A model generated the notes under the pieces. The model was not told the origin of the DNA and did not search any database. It worked only from the letters and a program-made list of their open reading frames with translations. A program made the translations under genes and the position numbers. From Lysinibacillus sp. B2A1 (GTDB lineage Bacteria; Bacillota; Bacilli; Bacillales_A; Planococcaceae), in contig CP027224.1 in NCBI GenBank assembly GCA_002973635.1, forward strand, positions 1,746,501-1,810,500: a stretch of 64,000 nucleotides of DNA. Direction: 5' to 3'. Every line of letters starts with the position of its first letter. The stretch's first letter is position 1. Positions 26,423 to 36,351 of the stretch are shown piece after piece.

Positions 26423-27391
26423 TTACATGAAAAAATCTTTTAAGTTAAGTGGAGTACCTGATTTATTGAGCCCTATTAATAATTTTAATCGCGCCTTTTG
26501 TCCATTAATACCAGTGGCAAATATAGCGCCTAGGTCTTCTAACATTTTGCCACCGCCTACATAGCCGTAAACACCTTCTGCAATACCATTAAAACAACGG
26601 GAAACGAGTATAACAGGAATACCACGTTCTAATAAGCTCTCAATTCCCTTCACAACGGTTGGAGGTACATTGCCCTGTCCAAGTCCTTCTAACACTACGC
26701 CATCATATTTACATGCGAGGACAACATCTAGTAAATCGACTTCCATGCCTGCATAGACTTTCAGCATGGCCACTCGTTTTGATAACCCTTGTATATCAAC
26801 ATATTGGCGGCGGATAGGTGCATGATGGAATAATATTCTTGATTTTGTAATAAGACCGATGGGTCCATATTGAGGTGATTGGAAGGTATTCACAGAACTA
26901 GTGCTTGTCTTTGTCGTATTGACAGCGAGATGGACCTCGTCATTCATGACAACAAGCACACCTTTTTCACGCGCTTCTTCATCTACAGCTACACGTACTG
27001 CTTCCATTAAATTGTAAATTCCGTCTGCACCAAGTTCATTGGAAGAGCGCATTGCACCTGTTAAGACAATAGGAATCGATAAATCAGTTGTCAGCTCTAA
27101 AAAATAAGCTGTTTCTTCTAATGTATCTGTTCCGTGTGTGATCACAACGCCATCAATTGTTTCCACTGATACTTTATCAATTATTAGATTGCGTAATAGT
27201 AGCATTTCTTTTGGAGTGATATGTGGTGATGGAAGGTTAAAGGCTTCCGTTTCAATAATCGTTGCTAATGAGTCGAGCTTGCTGCTTTCTTGCATAAGAG
27301 GATTTTCCTTATTTGGCATGACAGCACCCTCGTCACTCATTGCCATAGATATTGTGCCACCTGTATGAATTAATAAAATTGTTTTTTTCAT
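26423..27391 (-). CDS. ansA: L-asparaginase, type I-like
   Basis: 322 residues from ATG 27391 behind AAAAGGAGC. The two active-site loops are present: LIHTGGTISM (nucleophile Thr near 12) and VVITHGTDTLEETAYFLEL (about 83-102), plus VVLEGLGQGNVPP. No signal peptide, so cytoplasmic. It hydrolyses asparagine to aspartate and ammonia. Converges with the fusion gene, with no clear terminator in the 27-bp gap. Confidence 0.92.
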   Translation of the reverse strand: MKKTILLIHTGGTISMAMSDEGAVMPNKENPLMQESSKLDSLATIIETEAFNLPSPHITPKEMLLLRNLIIDKVSVETIDGVVITHGTDTLEETAYFLELTTDLSIPIVLTGAMRSSNELGADGIYNLMEAVRVAVDEEAREKGVLVVMNDEVHLAVNTTKTSTSSVNTFQSPQYGPIGLITKSRILFHHAPIRRQYVDIQGLSKRVAMLKVYAGMEVDLLDVVLACKYDGVVLEGLGQGNVPPTVVKGIESLLERGIPVILVSRCFNGIAEGVYGYVGGGKMLEDLGAIFATGINGQKARLKLLIGLNKSGTPLNLKDFFM

Positions 27392-27700
27392 AAAAATAAT
27401 AGCTCCTTTTAAAAAAAATTTGTCATTACATGGTATAATAATAGCAGTTTAACTTCAGCTAATAGATATTTTTTGTCGAAAACGGAAGTTTAATGTCATA
27501 GGTATTTTCCATCTGAGATTTACAAATGTATTTTCTCAATAGATGTATTTACAGACTTATAAAAATTAACTTAGGTAAAGAATTTAACATCTTGTGAGAG
27601 CGCTAATGTGACCAATTTTAGCTGTCCCAAAGCCCTCAAAAGGATGTCATGGTTTTTAAATTATGTCAATGCGAAATTGATGTTGAAAGGAGCCGGCAAC
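27392..27700. other. Intergenic region between ansA and prsW
   Basis: These 309 bp separate divergent genes. I see AT-rich promoter-like stretches (GGTATAATAATAG near 27431) but no gene. A frame upstream of prsW from 27608 lacks a ribosome site and is rejected. No strong hairpin or repeat noticed. Confidence 0.5.
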
Positions 27701-28375
27701 ATGATCATTTTATTATCAGCTGCCATTGCTCCCGGTCTAGCGCTTTTTAGTTATTTCTATTTGCGCAATCAGATGGCAACGGAGCCAAGAAAAACCTTAC
27801 TTCAAACGTTTTTGTATGGTGCATTTTTAACATTTCCTATCTTGTTTTTACAATATGTTCTAACAGAGGAAGGGGTTTTTCAATATCTTTATCTACAGGA
27901 TGTTGTTTTTTCTAGTGTAGTTGAAGAATTTTTTAAATGGTTTGTGCTTTTAATCGCAATCTACAATCATGTTGAATTTGATGATCCCTATGATGGCATA
28001 CTGTATGGTGCAAGTGTATCGCTTGGTTTTGCAACGGTTGAAAATATATTATATTTATTTTCATTCGGTTTAGATACGGCATTTATGCGAGCTTTATTGC
28101 CTGTATCAAGCCATGCCTTGTTCGGTGTTGTAATGGGCTATTATTATGGACGTGCCAAATTCTCGAAGCATGCAAAGACGAATGAAATGATTGCTATGGC
28201 GCTTTGTGCACCGGTAGTATTACACATTTTATATAATACAATATTATCATTTAAAGGTTACTGGGTATATTTAATGATACCTTTTATGCTATTTTTATGG
28301 TGGTTTGGCCTAAGAAAAGTGAAACTTGCTCACTATCACCTTGTGCAGCATTTGCATATGCATAAAAAAATATAA
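27701..28375 (+). CDS. prsW: Intramembrane protease PrsW
   Basis: Start at ATG 27701 behind GAAAGGAG; 224 residues with about eight hydrophobic segments. The site motif EEFFKW (about residues 71-76) and the later conserved His positions (VSSHALFG and VVLHILYN) are typical. PrsW makes the first cut in anti-sigma factor RsiW, releasing SigW. That links it to the SigW promoter of yuaF-floT in this window. Next to sleB-ypeB as in B. subtilis. Confidence 0.92.
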   Translation: MIILLSAAIAPGLALFSYFYLRNQMATEPRKTLLQTFLYGAFLTFPILFLQYVLTEEGVFQYLYLQDVVFSSVVEEFFKWFVLLIAIYNHVEFDDPYDGILYGASVSLGFATVENILYLFSFGLDTAFMRALLPVSSHALFGVVMGYYYGRAKFSKHAKTNEMIAMALCAPVVLHILYNTILSFKGYWVYLMIPFMLFLWWFGLRKVKLAHYHLVQHLHMHKKI

Positions 28376-28415
28376 AGCGTAGAAATCAATAAAAGATTTC
28401 TACGCTTTTCTATTT
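28374..28415 (+). terminator. Terminator overlapping the prsW stop
   Basis: AAAGCGTAGAAATC and GATTTCTACGCTTT form a perfect 14-bp stem with a 7-nt loop and a T-rich tail; the left arm begins inside the stop codon. Confidence 0.95.
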
Positions 28416-28473
28416 TTTAAATGTATAAAATGAGTCGTTTGTTTCAAGCTATGAAAAAAAAGGAGTGATAATC

Positions 28474-29298
28474 ATGCGTTTATTAAGCATAGTTTTTGCT
28501 TTGATACTAGCGATAAGTATATTTACAATTCCGCAAAATGACGCCATTGCATTTACTGAGCAGCAGATTACTCGTGGTGCTTATGGAGATGATGTCATTG
28601 AGTTACAAGCAAGGCTACAATACTTAGGGTTTTATAAAAGTAAAATTGATGGCAAATTTGGTTATAACACATATTGGGCTTTGCGAAATTTTCAAGAAAA
28701 ATATGGTTTACCAGTGGATGGAATTGCTGGGGCTAAAACAAAAAAAACATTATCTGGATATTCTGACTATGATGAAGGATGGGTAAAAGCCCAATTAAAT
28801 GCAGGCAATCAATTTACCTATTTTGGTGGCGTACCGTTGGAACAGCAGGTTAAGAATACTACTGGCAACAGTGGAGGCGGTGGCGGTAAAAGCAGTGGTA
28901 GTAGTAATAATAATGGCACTCAAACACAAGTTCCTCCTAAGTATACAGAAAGAGATTTACAGCTAATAGCAAATGCGGTTTATGGTGAAGCACGGGGGGA
29001 GCCTTATGAGGGACAGGTAGCGGTAGCAGCTGTTATTTTAAATCGCTTGGAAAGTCCTGATTTCCCAAATACAATTTCCGGTATCATATTCCAACCTTTA
29101 GCGTTTACAGCAGTGGCAGATGGGCAAATTTGGCTAGAGCCAAACCAACGAGCAAAAGAAGCAGTCATTGATGCTATGAATGGCTGGGATCCGTCAGAAA
29201 ATGCCCTTTATTATTTTAATCCGAAAACAGCTACAAGTAAGTGGATTTGGTCACGACCACAAATTAAACAAATTGGAGAACATATTTTCTGTTCATAG
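28474..29298 (+). CDS. sleB: Spore cortex-lytic enzyme SleB
   Basis: Start at ATG 28474; 274 residues. Signal peptide (1-26), peptidoglycan-binding domain (about 32-92, GDDVIELQARLQYLGFY), a Gly/Ser/Asn linker, then a hydrolase_2 catalytic domain (about 155-274) with VYGEARGEPYEGQVAVA, whose first Glu is the catalytic residue. It is a lytic transglycosylase for muramic-delta-lactam cortex during germination. Followed by its partner ypeB after 15 bp. Confidence 0.95.
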   Translation: MRLLSIVFALILAISIFTIPQNDAIAFTEQQITRGAYGDDVIELQARLQYLGFYKSKIDGKFGYNTYWALRNFQEKYGLPVDGIAGAKTKKTLSGYSDYDEGWVKAQLNAGNQFTYFGGVPLEQQVKNTTGNSGGGGGKSSGSSNNNGTQTQVPPKYTERDLQLIANAVYGEARGEPYEGQVAVAAVILNRLESPDFPNTISGIIFQPLAFTAVADGQIWLEPNQRAKEAVIDAMNGWDPSENALYYFNPKTATSKWIWSRPQIKQIGEHIFCS

Positions 29299-29313
29299 AA
29301 AGGAGGAAAATAA

Positions 29314-30597
29314 ATGAAAACCATGCTTGCTATACTTACAGCAGCCGTTATTGGCTTAGGTGCATACAGCATTCATATACATGGAGAAAAGGAAAGCTTA
29401 CAACGTACCGTACTTGCCCAGTATACTGATAAATTAACGGATGCCTCAGAGAAGTTATCTCATCTACAACGCTCTGTTTCACAATCTCTGTTGTTTCAGG
29501 ATGATCAAGCCATTCACAATGAGTTAGATTCTGTGTGGCGATTAAGCTCCGATGTTAGATCGTCCATATCGAATATTCCTATTGGTCAGGAACTTTCTAA
29601 CCAATGGCTAAGTTACTTAGGGCGTCTAGGAGATGAAGCAAAGAAAACAGCTAAAACAGGAGATTACCAAGCGTGGCGTGAAAAAATGCCACAGATCTCT
29701 ACAAATTTACAATCACTTTCGGATGAATGGTCAGCAGCAACAGTCGATTTTTATAAGAATAACGGTAAAATGGATGTTTGGCTGAGACAAGTAGATCATA
29801 AAAATCCAAATACAACATTTGATAATGTTCAAAAAACACTAAAAGATTACAGTGAAAAAGATTTCCCATTGACATTAAGTGAGTCCGATTGGCAGAAAAA
29901 AATAGAGCTAAAAGCATTACAAGATTCCGTTATTACGGAAAAGGAAGCATTAGAAAAAGTGAAAAATATGTTCCCTATCATTAAGGATGCCACATTTACA
30001 GTGACGAAAAGTAGTGATACAGCACCATATCCGTTTTATCATATCCAATTCCACCAAGGGATTCGTCTAGGATATGTGGACTTAACCGAAAAGGGCGGAC
30101 ATTTATTATCCTATTTAGTTGAGCGACCTGTAGACGAGGCAAGGCTTTCGCAAGATGAGATTATGAAAAAGGCTGAAGAACATTTAAAACGACTTGGTAT
30201 AAATGATGTGGCATTTGTAGAATCTCGTGAAAACCATCAAGCTTGGCATGTCACATTTGCACGTGTGCACCCTGGCGATAATGCAGTCATTTATGCAGAT
30301 GGCGTTCAGTTAAAACTAGCGAAGGATACTGGAGAGTTGCTTGGCGCGAATGCAATGGAATATATTCAGGAAGAGACAATTAAACAACAAACCGCAAAAC
30401 CAATTGACTGGAAAACATTCTTCGACAAGGATGTTAAAGTGGAGGAAGTAAAAAATATTTATACAGATAATGGTCAATTTGAACAGCGTCTTTGTTATGA
30501 AGTGATTGCGGTTCGAGATGGTGAATCACCTGAAACCTTCAGGATTGTCATTGATGCTGAAAATCACAATGTTTTAAAGGTGGAATATTTAACTTAA
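29314..30597 (+). CDS. ypeB: Germination protein YpeB, SleB partner
   Basis: 427 residues from ATG 29314 behind AAAGGAGG. One N-terminal membrane anchor (2-20), an N-terminal helical domain (20-200) and C-terminal repeated PepSY-type domains (about 210-420). YpeB and SleB stabilise each other in the dormant spore. sleB-ypeB order and spacing are conserved across spore formers, and both are expected in the forespore. Confidence 0.94.
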   Translation: MKTMLAILTAAVIGLGAYSIHIHGEKESLQRTVLAQYTDKLTDASEKLSHLQRSVSQSLLFQDDQAIHNELDSVWRLSSDVRSSISNIPIGQELSNQWLSYLGRLGDEAKKTAKTGDYQAWREKMPQISTNLQSLSDEWSAATVDFYKNNGKMDVWLRQVDHKNPNTTFDNVQKTLKDYSEKDFPLTLSESDWQKKIELKALQDSVITEKEALEKVKNMFPIIKDATFTVTKSSDTAPYPFYHIQFHQGIRLGYVDLTEKGGHLLSYLVERPVDEARLSQDEIMKKAEEHLKRLGINDVAFVESRENHQAWHVTFARVHPGDNAVIYADGVQLKLAKDTGELLGANAMEYIQEETIKQQTAKPIDWKTFFDKDVKVEEVKNIYTDNGQFEQRLCYEVIAVRDGESPETFRIVIDAENHNVLKVEYLT

Positions 30598-30630
30598 TCC
30601 AAGAAAAAACTACCAATTCGTATAGCCAAA

Positions 30631-30683
30631 ATGAGCATCTCATGCGATAATGAAATTATATTTTTGTTCGGGGAGATGCTCAT
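30631..30683 (+). promoter_or_regulatory. 11-bp perfect inverted repeat enclosing motI start
   Basis: ATGAGCATCTC (30631-30641) pairs with GAGATGCTCAT (30673-30683), loop 31 nt. The right arm covers the end of the GGGGAG ribosome site and the first two bases of the motI ATG, so folding would hide the start. Confidence 0.55.
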
Positions 30684-31341
30684 GGAAATAAAAATTGGTA
30701 CACTTTTACAACTTGAACCTACTTATACAGAGCGTGTTGAAAAATTCCGCTGTAAAGTTGTAGAACAAAAAGATAATATTCTTTACATTGATTATCCGAT
30801 AAATATTGAAACAAAAAAAACAGCATTTTTAATAGATGGCTCTGAATTTAGAGTAACTTTTCGTACCGAAGACAAACAATCCTTTGCTTTTAATACAGAA
30901 GTGATTGGGCGTAAAGCAGGCAACGTACCAATGATTATGTTGCATTGCCCAAAGGCAGAAGAATTTATCAAAATTCAACGTCGTGAGTATGTACGTGTGG
31001 AAACGCCTGTAGATGTGGCAATACAGTTTAAGGATTATAAATATCAGCTTGTCACAGAAGACATTAGTGCTGGCGGTTTAGCAGTTATGTTAAAAGGAGA
31101 AGTGGCTTTCAAAGACGGTGATGAGGTTAAGATCACAATCGTATTACCATATGCCAATGGGGATGTAAAATATGTTATTACGGAAGCAACTATCGTGCGG
31201 ATCTTTGAAAAAGATGGCAAAACTATTTCAACGATTCGGTTAATCGATACAGATGATGTCGATCAGCAGCATATCGTACGTTTCTGTTTTGAACGTCAGC
31301 TAGTCAATCGACGTAAAGAATTAAACCCCTTTGACTTTTGA
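30682..31341 (+). CDS. motI: c-di-GMP-binding PilZ protein MotI/YpfA
   Basis: I start at ATG 30682, seven bases after GGGGAG; 219 residues. N-terminal YcgR-like domain (1-90) and C-terminal PilZ domain (about 95-210) with the c-di-GMP signature QRREYVRV and DISAGGLAV. In B. subtilis MotI acts as a clutch on the flagellar motor when c-di-GMP rises. Same position before cmk as ypfA in Bacillus. Confidence 0.92.
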   Translation: MEIKIGTLLQLEPTYTERVEKFRCKVVEQKDNILYIDYPINIETKKTAFLIDGSEFRVTFRTEDKQSFAFNTEVIGRKAGNVPMIMLHCPKAEEFIKIQRREYVRVETPVDVAIQFKDYKYQLVTEDISAGGLAVMLKGEVAFKDGDEVKITIVLPYANGDVKYVITEATIVRIFEKDGKTISTIRLIDTDDVDQQHIVRFCFERQLVNRRKELNPFDF

Positions 31342-31413
31342 AACTAATTTTTGAGCGAGTGACAAATGTTGTTAAATTATGGTGGCATATTATTGTCATG
31401 GATTTAAGAAAAG

Positions 31414-31439
31414 CCCTCTGCGAGTTAGAGGGTTTTTTT
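31414..31439 (+). terminator. Terminator after motI
   Basis: CCCTCT and AGAGGG stem with 7-nt loop, followed by seven T. Confidence 0.85.
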
Positions 31440-31484
31440 ATCTTTATATGTTACAATATGGTGTGATAGAAAGTAGGGGAATTT

Positions 31485-32159
31485 ATGATGAAAAACATTC
31501 AAATTGCGATTGATGGTCCTGCTGGTGCTGGAAAAAGTACAATCGCTAAAATAGTTGCAGAAACTCTTGGATTTACTTATATCGATACAGGTGCAATGTA
31601 TCGTGCAGTTACGTATAAAGCAATGCAGCAGAACATACATTTAGATGATGAAACAAAATTAGCAGAAATGCTTGCAGCAAGCACAATCGAATTAAAGACA
31701 TCTCCGCAAGGGCAGCTTGTCTTTTTGGATGGTAATAATGTTTCAGCCGAAATCCGATCAAATGAGGTAACTTCCTCTGTTTCACAAGTAGCCGCTCATG
31801 CAAAGGTTCGAGAACTGTTAGTAGCACAGCAGCAAAAACTTGCAGCTAATGGTGGCGTTGTGATGGATGGGCGAGATATTGCTACACATGTGCTAAAAAA
31901 TGCGGAATTAAAAGTCTTTATGTCTGCTACAGTAGAGGAACGGGCAAGACGCCGTTTAATTGACAATCAAAAGCGCGGGATAGAGTCATCCATTGAAAAG
32001 CTTCAGGAAGAAATTGCTCTGCGCGACAAAATGGATAGTGAGCGTGAAGCATCACCACTTATTCAAGCAGAGGATGCTATATTTTTAGATACGACATCAT
32101 TGTCCATTGACGATGCAGCACAAGCTATTTTAAGATTAGCGCAAGGAAAAATGGTATAA
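31485..32159 (+). CDS. cmk: Cytidylate kinase
   Basis: 224 residues; P-loop GPAGAGKST at 11-19, then YIDTGAMYRAVT and the DGRDIATHVLKNAE loop, all typical of bacterial CMP kinase. It phosphorylates CMP and dCMP. Either of two adjacent ATGs (31485, 31488) could be used behind AGGGGA. Followed by ypfD as in B. subtilis. Confidence 0.96.
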   Translation: MMKNIQIAIDGPAGAGKSTIAKIVAETLGFTYIDTGAMYRAVTYKAMQQNIHLDDETKLAEMLAASTIELKTSPQGQLVFLDGNNVSAEIRSNEVTSSVSQVAAHAKVRELLVAQQQKLAANGGVVMDGRDIATHVLKNAELKVFMSATVEERARRRLIDNQKRGIESSIEKLQEEIALRDKMDSEREASPLIQAEDAIFLDTTSLSIDDAAQAILRLAQGKMV

Positions 32160-32261
32160 ATCCTAAAATTTCAGACATTTTTTGAATTTAAAGGATTTAT
32201 TTTTGTCTTTGTCTTCAATATCGAATAAAATAGTAAGGGAAGATGCGAAGGAGGGTTACAT

Positions 32262-33398
32262 ATGTCTGAAGAAATGAACTATGCAGAACAAACGTTTAAC
32301 GAAGGTGATATCGTCAAAGGTATTGCGGAGCAGGTTGATGAAAAAGCGGTAACTGTTTCAATTCCAGGTGCACCGTTTGATGGTATCGTACCAATCAGTG
32401 AATTATCAAGCTTACACATTGAAAAAGCGTCTGATGTTATCTCTGCTGGAGATGAATTAGAGTTGATGATTACAAAGGTTGAAGAAGAGAACTATGTCTT
32501 ATCAAAACGTAAAGTTGATGCCTTAAAAGCATGGGATACACTTGAGCAACAATTTGCCGCTGAAGAAGTATTCGAAGCGGAAGTCAAAGATATTGTTAAA
32601 GGTGGTCTTGTCGTAGATTTAGGTGTACGTGGCTTCGTACCAGCATCACTTGTAGAAGACTACTTTGTTGACGATTTTGAAGGCTATAAAGGCAAATCAC
32701 TGAGCTTTAAAATTGTCGAGCTTGATAAGGAAAAAAATCGTTTAATTTTATCACATCGTGCTGTGGTCGAAGCGGAAAAGGCTTCGCAAAAGAAACAAGT
32801 CATTAATGATATTCAAGCAGGTGACGTGTTAAACGGAAAAGTTCAACGAATTGCATCATTCGGAGCATTCATTGATCTTGGAGGTATTGATGGTCTTGTG
32901 CATATTTCACAAGTGTCGCATGAGCATGTAAGTGATGTGAGTGAGGTTTTATCAGAGGGACAAGAGGTAAAGGTAAAAGTTCTTTCAGTTGATCCAGAAA
33001 ACGAGCGTATTTCATTGTCTATTAAGGAAACGATTCCTGGACCTTGGTCGAATATCGAGGAGCGTGCCGCTAAAGGAACTGTATTAGATGGCAAAGTAAA
33101 ACGTCTAACGTCATTTGGCGCATTTGTGGAGGTTTTCCCGGGCGTAGAAGGTTTAGTGCATATTTCGCAAATCGCACATAAGCATATTAATACACCACAT
33201 GAGGCTTTAAAAGAAGGACAAGAAGTACAAGTAAAAGTGCTTGACGTCAATGGGGAGGAAGGGCGTCTAGCTCTAAGCATTAAAGATTTACTTGAAAATC
33301 CTGACGCAGAAGAAGTAATTGACTATGAATTACCAGAAGAAAACACAGGCTTCTCTTTTGGTGATGTCATTGGTGATAAATTAAAGAACTTTAAATAA
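32262..33398 (+). CDS. ypfD: S1-domain RNA-binding protein YpfD (RpsA homologue)
   Basis: 378 residues with four S1 domains (about 14-80, 98-167, 185-255 and 270-340). The last two are best conserved (GKVQRIASFGAFIDLGGIDG, GKVKRLTSFGAFVEVFPG). B. subtilis YpfD is the short S1 homologue, which may bind mRNA or ribosomes but is not the essential six-domain S1 of E. coli. ATG 32262 follows GGAGGG. Confidence 0.93.
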   Translation: MSEEMNYAEQTFNEGDIVKGIAEQVDEKAVTVSIPGAPFDGIVPISELSSLHIEKASDVISAGDELELMITKVEEENYVLSKRKVDALKAWDTLEQQFAAEEVFEAEVKDIVKGGLVVDLGVRGFVPASLVEDYFVDDFEGYKGKSLSFKIVELDKEKNRLILSHRAVVEAEKASQKKQVINDIQAGDVLNGKVQRIASFGAFIDLGGIDGLVHISQVSHEHVSDVSEVLSEGQEVKVKVLSVDPENERISLSIKETIPGPWSNIEERAAKGTVLDGKVKRLTSFGAFVEVFPGVEGLVHISQIAHKHINTPHEALKEGQEVQVKVLDVNGEEGRLALSIKDLLENPDAEEVIDYELPEENTGFSFGDVIGDKLKNFK

Positions 33399-33403
33399 TC
33401 TAG

Positions 33404-33440
33404 TCGAGCGAGGATGCATATTGCGTTCTCGCTTATTTAT
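33404..33440 (+). terminator. Weak terminator after ypfD
   Basis: AGCGAG and CTCGCT pair across a 15-nt loop, then TTATTTATTG. Stem is short. Confidence 0.4.
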
Positions 33441-33452
33441 TGTTGGCGAAGC

Positions 33453-33600
33453 GGATAGAATCTTTGAATAGGGTGGATAGAACTTATAAAGTGACAAATA
33501 GAGTTCATAAAGTGCAGGATAGAACCTACGAAGTGATGGATAGAATTCATAAAGTGCAGGATAGAATTCCTAAAATTGGGGATATGATCTTCAAATTGAC
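33453..33600 (+). repeat. 21-bp tandem repeat, seven degenerate units
   Basis: Units begin GGATAGAA and continue with TTCATAAAGTGCA-like sequence, at 33453, 33475, 33496, 33517, 33538, 33559 and 33580. The period of 21 keeps a frame that would read as a heptapeptide repeat (DRIHKVQ), but there is no good start signal. It fills the gap between ypfD and der. Confidence 0.85.
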
Positions 33601-33704
33601 AGAGTCACGATACATAGCGCTCTATTTAATGGATATGATATGATATAATGGCATTTTTCGTGTATAATAGCGAAAGACAAGAAGTTTGGAAGGATGAAGT
33701 ACAG

Positions 33705-35015
33705 ATGACGAAACCAGTAGTAGCCATCGTAGGTCGTCCGAACGTAGGTAAGTCGACGATTTTTAATCGTATCGTTGGGGAACGTGTATCGATTGTGGAG
33801 GATATCCCAGGAGTAACACGTGACCGTATTTATAGTTCGGCAGAGTGGTTAACACATGACTTTAATATTATTGATACAGGTGGTATCGAGATTGGAGACG
33901 AGCCGTTTTTAGAGCAAATTCGCCAACAGGCTGAAATTGCGATTGAAGAAGCTGATGTTATTATTTTTATGACAAACGGTCGTGAGGGTGTAACAGCTGC
34001 AGACGAGCAAGTGGCTAAAATTTTATACAAAACAAAGAAACCAGTCGTTTTAGCAGTGAATAAAATTGATAATCCAGATATGCGCGAGATGATTTATGAT
34101 TTCTATGCACTTGGCTTTGGAGAGCCTTGGCCGATTTCAGGCTCTCATGGCTTGGGCTTAGGGGATTTATTAGATGAATGTGCCAATCACTTCCCGAAAG
34201 AGGATGAAGAGCAATATGGGGATGATGTTATTAAATTCTCGCTCATTGGTCGTCCTAATGTAGGGAAATCCTCGTTAGTGAATGCATTTTTAGGGCAGGA
34301 ACGCGTTATTGTTAGTAATATTGCTGGTACGACGCGCGATGCGATTGACACACCGTATGAGTACGATGGACAAGAATATGTCATTATTGATACAGCGGGT
34401 ATGCGCAAAAAGGGGAAGGTCTATGAAACGACTGAGAAATATTCTGTGTTGCGCGCCTTACGTGCCATTGAACGCTCCGATGTTGTGCTAGTGGTGCTAA
34501 ATGCAGAAGAGGGCATACAAGAGCAGGACAAAAAAATTGCCGGCTATGCGCATGAGGCTGGGAAAGCTGTTGTCATAGTTGTGAATAAATGGGATGCAGT
34601 TGAAAAAGATGAGAAGACAATGAACGTCTTTACACAACAAATTCGAGAGCACTTCTTATTCTTAGACTACGCACCAATTATTTTTGTATCAGCTAATACG
34701 AAACAACGGGTACATCAAATCTTACCGATTATCCAGCGTGTAAGTGAAAATCATTCAATGCGAATTCAATCATCTATTTTAAACGAAGTAATTGAAGATT
34801 CTGTGGCACGTAATCCAGCTCCCTCAGATAAAGGTCGCCGTTTACGTATTTACTATGCAACACAGGTTGCAATACAGCCGCCAACGTTTGTCATTTTTGT
34901 AAATGAACCTGAATTGATGCATTTCTCTTATGAACGTTTTTTAGAAAACCGTATTCGAGAAACATTTGATTTTGAAGGGACGCCAATTCGTTTAATTACT
35001 CGTGCTCGTGCCTAG
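33705..35015 (+). CDS. der: GTPase Der (EngA), ribosome biogenesis
   Basis: Start at ATG 33705; 436 residues. Two tandem G domains: GRPNVGKST at 10-18 with DTGG and NKID, and GRPNVGKSS near 182 with [10 protein letters not shown] and NKWD. A KH-like domain ends the protein ([28 protein letters not shown]). Der is essential for 50S maturation. The upstream frame from 33648 lacks a ribosome site. Confidence 0.97.
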   Translation: MTKPVVAIVGRPNVGKSTIFNRIVGERVSIVEDIPGVTRDRIYSSAEWLTHDFNIIDTGGIEIGDEPFLEQIRQQAEIAIEEADVIIFMTNGREGVTAADEQVAKILYKTKKPVVLAVNKIDNPDMREMIYDFYALGFGEPWPISGSHGLGLGDLLDECANHFPKEDEEQYGDDVIKFSLIGRPNVGKSSLVNAFLGQERVIVSNIAGTTRDAIDTPYEYDGQEYVIIDTAGMRKKGKVYETTEKYSVLRALRAIERSDVVLVVLNAEEGIQEQDKKIAGYAHEAGKAVVIVVNKWDAVEKDEKTMNVFTQQIREHFLFLDYAPIIFVSANTKQRVHQILPIIQRVSENHSMRIQSSILNEVIEDSVARNPAPSDKGRRLRIYYATQVAIQPPTFVIFVNEPELMHFSYERFLENRIRETFDFEGTPIRLITRARA

Positions 35016-35035
35016 AAAACTGATACACAGACAGT

Positions 35036-35073
35036 ACGCCTATCCGACGTTTTTTGTTGGATGGCGTCTTTTT
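35036..35073 (+). terminator. Terminator after der
   Basis: ACGCC-T-ATCC and GGAT-GGCGT pair with one bulge, then CTTTTTAC. Confidence 0.85.
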
Positions 35074-35136
35074 ACAAAAAAAGGTCAAGCAGTATTGAAA
35101 ATCTGTTACAGGTGCTATGAAAAAGGAGGATTTTGA

Positions 35137-36150
35137 ATGAAAAAAGTTTGTGTGTTAGGTGCAGGTTCATGGGGAACTGCTCTAGCAATGGTACTTGCAG
35201 AGAATGGACATGATACGCTTGTATGGACTCATCGAGCTGATCAAGCTGAAGAAATAAACAGCGTGCATACGAATAAAAAATATTTACCAGAAACAATATT
35301 ACCAATAAATTTGCATGCTACAAGTGATATTGCTCAGGCAGTTGCTCATTCAGAAATAATTATAGTTGCTGTACCTACAAAGGCCATTCGAGAAGTGTGT
35401 GAAAAAATAGTAGTATCTCTCGATAAAAAAATTCTATTTGTTCACGTTTCAAAGGGAATAGAGCCAGATTCACTAAAAAGAATTTCAGAAATTCTAGCAG
35501 AGAGTCTTCCAGCTGAATTCATAGAGGAAATTGTTGTGCTTTCTGGTCCGAGTCATGCAGAGGAGGTTGTCTTACATCATCCAACAACTGTAACAGCAGC
35601 CTGCGCTAATATTGGGGCTGCTGAAAAAGTACAGGACCTATTTATGAATCAGTTTTTCCGTGTTTACACAAATGAAGATGTTATCGGCGTAGAAATTGGT
35701 GGCGCACTAAAAAATGTTATTGCATTAGCTGCAGGGATTACAGATGGCTTAAGTTATGGTGATAATGCTAAAGCAGCACTGATTACTCGAGGATTAGCTG
35801 AAATTACACGCCTTGGTGTTAAAATGGGGGGGAATCCCTTTACATTCGCAGGACTCACAGGCATGGGTGATTTGATTGTAACGTGTACAAGTGTACATTC
35901 CCGAAATTGGCGCGCAGGTCATTTGCTTGGAAAAGGGATGAAGCTGCAAGAGGTCCTTGATCAAATGGGCATGGTGGTAGAAGGTGTGCGTACAACGAAG
36001 GCAGCCTATCAATTAGCAGAGAAATATAATGTTGCCATGCCGATATCAACAGAACTGTATAGTGTGCTCTTTAATGATGTAGAACCAAAAATAGCTGTTG
36101 ATGCATTAATGATGCGTATGAAAAAGCGAGAAATTGATGAGATTTCATAA
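35137..36150 (+). CDS. gpsA: NAD(P)+-dependent glycerol-3-phosphate dehydrogenase
   Basis: 337 residues from ATG 35137 behind AAAGGAGG. GAGSWGTAL (8-16) binds the dinucleotide; ALKNVIALAAGITDGL and GGNPFTFAGLTGMGDLIVTC carry the substrate site. It makes sn-glycerol-3-phosphate for phospholipids, the substrate of PlsY-type enzymes. Conserved position between der and yphE. Confidence 0.96.
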   Translation: MKKVCVLGAGSWGTALAMVLAENGHDTLVWTHRADQAEEINSVHTNKKYLPETILPINLHATSDIAQAVAHSEIIIVAVPTKAIREVCEKIVVSLDKKILFVHVSKGIEPDSLKRISEILAESLPAEFIEEIVVLSGPSHAEEVVLHHPTTVTAACANIGAAEKVQDLFMNQFFRVYTNEDVIGVEIGGALKNVIALAAGITDGLSYGDNAKAALITRGLAEITRLGVKMGGNPFTFAGLTGMGDLIVTCTSVHSRNWRAGHLLGKGMKLQEVLDQMGMVVEGVRTTKAAYQLAEKYNVAMPISTELYSVLFNDVEPKIAVDALMMRMKKREIDEIS

Positions 36151-36194
36151 ATTCAATCGTTAAATAGTTTTGTCATAATATAGACATAAATAAG

Positions 36195-36226
36195 GTGTCC
36201 CAGCGGTAATGCTGTGACACTTTTAT
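36195..36226 (+). terminator. Terminator after gpsA
   Basis: GTGTCCCAGC and GCTGTGACAC pair with one mismatch and a 6-nt loop, then TTTTATT. Confidence 0.8.
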
Positions 36227-36351
36227 TGTGTGCTTATCAAAAGGTTGTCCATTTGATGATAGTTAGTGGCCAACTATTTCTTTTTAACGAAAGCACATAG
36301 TATAATAATCTTTGATTGTTTTGTGACATTAAAGAAAGGTGGTTGTCTTAA

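Noticed and set aside
32843..33280. 145-codon minus-strand frame opposite ypfD
   Set aside because: Shadow of the S1 repeats; its own repeats (TFTCTSCPS) mirror the coding strand. No start signal.
33440..33643. 67-codon frame (TTG start) across the 21-bp repeats
   Set aside because: No ribosome site, and the heptapeptide pattern follows from a repeat period divisible by three. Treated as non-coding repeat.
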